From JBLHGU01 sp047615875 (GTDB lineage: Bacteria > Pseudomonadota > Gammaproteobacteria > Arenicellales > CAJQKF01): 7,615 nucleotides of DNA. A program made the position numbers and the translations under genes. This document shows, piece by piece, positions 6,242 through 7,615 of this stretch (positions are counted from its first letter, which is position 1; every line of letters begins with the position of its first letter). Location of the stretch: positions 1 to 7,615 of the forward strand of contig JBLHGU010000241.1 of the NCBI GenBank assembly GCA_047615875.1. Reading direction: 5' to 3'. The notes beneath the pieces are model-generated. The model saw only the letters and a program-made list of their open reading frames with translations, made no database searches and was not told the origin of the DNA.

Positions 6242-7615
6242 CTATTCCGAAAACCCGGCTTTGGTTAACCCGTCGAGATAAACATCAATGTCCTTTTGCT
6301 CCTTCAAGGGAAACCTGTTGAGCACAAATTCAGTCCATCGCTCGATCTTTTCTTCGCCCAGTTTAGAAGATGCCGCTTTCATATACTCTGTGGAGCATTT
6401 TCTAGCCATCTTCAGATCTCCGGTTTGTGCATAAATTACTGCCATCGACATCAGCATTTGAGGAGCAGGACTCTGTACAGATTGAATCAGATTTCGGGCC
6501 GCATCAAATTCCTGGGAGACCACGTAGGCCACTATCAAACTCCAGTCGTAACGCCAGAACGGATTAGAGTGGCGAGCCTCATTGAGCAATGCAATAGCAC
6601 GCTGGGGATTACCGATAAATGATTCATAACGAGATAAACCAATAATTGCGTGGGTACTGGCAGGATTTAGCTCAGTCGCGCGTCTAAGATGAATTCCAGC
6701 CTGATTATGATCGTGCTGGATGTACAAATAGGCCATCCCAATAGCTGTATGGGCATTGCAATTGTTATCTTCAAGTAGCAGGCTTTGTCGAGAAAATTTC
6801 CAGGCTCTTTCAGAACTGATCTTTAGTGAACTATTCCAGTACGTAACCCACTCCCGCACATAAGACTCGCCAAGCAATGCATTGGCAGTTGCATAACCAG
6901 CATCTTGTGAAATAGCATTGGTAAACATTTCTATTGCTTGCTGGTTATCATCTGACGTGGATGTATAAAACAGTTCTCGACCTTTAACAAACCAGTCATA
7001 TGCAACCATATCAGAAGTCGATTTTTGACTTATTCTATCCCGATAAGCCTGACCAACTTTGCCCATGAGAGTCGCTGTAATCATCAACACAACTTCATCC
7101 TGCACCGCAAATATATCTTCAAGTTCGCGATCATACCTATCGGCCCAGATATGATTACTATTGGCGACATCTATCAGCTGTGCGGTAATGCGAACTCTGT
7201 TTCCAGACTTTCGCACGCTACCCTCAAGAATATACTGAACGCCTAATCGATCACCCACCTCGGCAATGTCTACCGACTGCCCTTTGAAGACAAAAGACGA
7301 ATTACGCGCAATTACAAACAACTCATTGAATCGCGATAGTTCAGTAATAATATCTTCAGTAATACCGTCAGAAAAATACTCCTGATCAGTATCACCGCTC
7401 ATATTATTAAAAGGTAATACGGCGATAGAAGGTCGGCTTTTTATAGAGTCTTGTTTAGTTCTTGCCCGGCTTGTCTGAAGATCATCACTTACAGATTCAG
7501 GCAGAGGTAGCGACTCACCCTGTATAACCGCTACCCTAAAGCATTTTACCGGCTGGCTGATGCCTTTTAATGAACGCTCCCCGAGCGGAGTAAAGTCAAA
7601 AGGTAGTCTTTCCGG
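6242..7615 (-). CDS. Class III adenylate/guanylate cyclase with TolB-like and TPR region, N-terminal part outside the window
   Basis: The - strand frame is open from the right edge to the TAG at 6244-6242 and gives 457 visible residues. An ATG at 7402 falls inside the conserved IAVLPFNNMSGD motif and so is internal. Residues about 6-28 read FDFTPLGERSLKGISQPVKC then FRV, the usual end of a class III nucleotide cyclase catalytic domain (LGxxxLKGxxxPVxxyrV). A polar linker follows, then a TolB-like (COG5616-type) domain at about 62-190 with YFSDGITEDIITELSR, ARNSSFVFKG, LEGSVRKSG, VRITAQLID and HIWADRYDR. About three or four TPR-like helical pairs fill about 205-410, and the typical tail ends in GLTKAGFSE. 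This layout is common in soluble proteobacterial cyclases, which make cAMP or cGMP and may sense through the C-terminal part. The catalytic metal-binding aspartates are not in view, so activity cannot be judged. Confidence 0.85.
   Translation of the reverse strand, partial: PERLPFDFTPLGERSLKGISQPVKCFRVAVIQGESLPLPESVSDDLQTSRARTKQDSIKSRPSIAVLPFNNMSGDTDQEYFSDGITEDIITELSRFNELFVIARNSSFVFKGQSVDIAEVGDRLGVQYILEGSVRKSGNRVRITAQLIDVANSNHIWADRYDRELEDIFAVQDEVVLMITATLMGKVGQAYRDRISQKSTSDMVAYDWFVKGRELFYTSTSDDNQQAIEMFTNAISQDAGYATANALLGESYVREWVTYWNSSLKISSERAWKFSRQSLLLEDNNCNAHTAIGMAYLYIQHDHNQAGIHLRRATELNPASTHAIIGLSRYESFIGNPQRAIALLNEARHSNPFWRYDWSLIVAYVVSQEFDAARNLIQSVQSPAPQMLMSMAVIYAQTGDLKMARKCSTEYMKAASSKLGEEKIERWTEFVLNRFPLKEQKDIDVYLDGLTKAGFSE

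Overview
The window looks like chromosomal DNA from a free-living, probably marine, gammaproteobacterium. The evidence is moderate GC, a Cache/HAMP sensor, a class III cyclase with a TolB-like/TPR tail, a Bcr/CflA exporter and a DUF411 metal protein, but no single gene fixes the taxon. No tRNA, rRNA, CRISPR array, insertion sequence, integrase or phage gene was seen. Two genes are cut by the window edges.

Layout from left to right. (1) 1-594 (+) is the 3' end of a membrane sensor (Cache, transmembrane helix, HAMP) that stops right after HAMP. A perfect-palindrome terminator follows it. (2) 757-1995 (-) is a 12-helix MFS exporter of the Bcr/CflA drug-resistance type. (3) About 265 bp between divergent genes (1996-2260) carries a plausible exporter promoter and nested inverted repeats just upstream of the next gene. 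(4) 2261-6178 (+) is a run of four same-strand genes: a YtcJ-like amidohydrolase, a COG0523/CobW-type G3E GTPase whose start overlaps the amidohydrolase stop by 4 bases, a secreted DUF411 metal-binding protein, and a nitrilase-superfamily carbon-nitrogen hydrolase. (5) 6242-7615 (-) is the C-terminal part of a class III adenylate/guanylate cyclase with a TolB-like domain and TPR repeats. Its frame stays open to the right edge, so the ATG at 7402 is internal and not the start.

The central cluster is the most interesting part. It joins a likely metal-dependent amidohydrolase, a GTPase from the metal-chaperone superfamily, a secreted CGCC/SCH metal protein and a second enzyme cutting C-N bonds, with a small-molecule exporter facing away from it. 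A reasonable inference is an uptake or catabolic module for an amide- or carbamoyl-type compound in which metal supply is built into the operon. The substrate and the metal cannot be read from the sequence.
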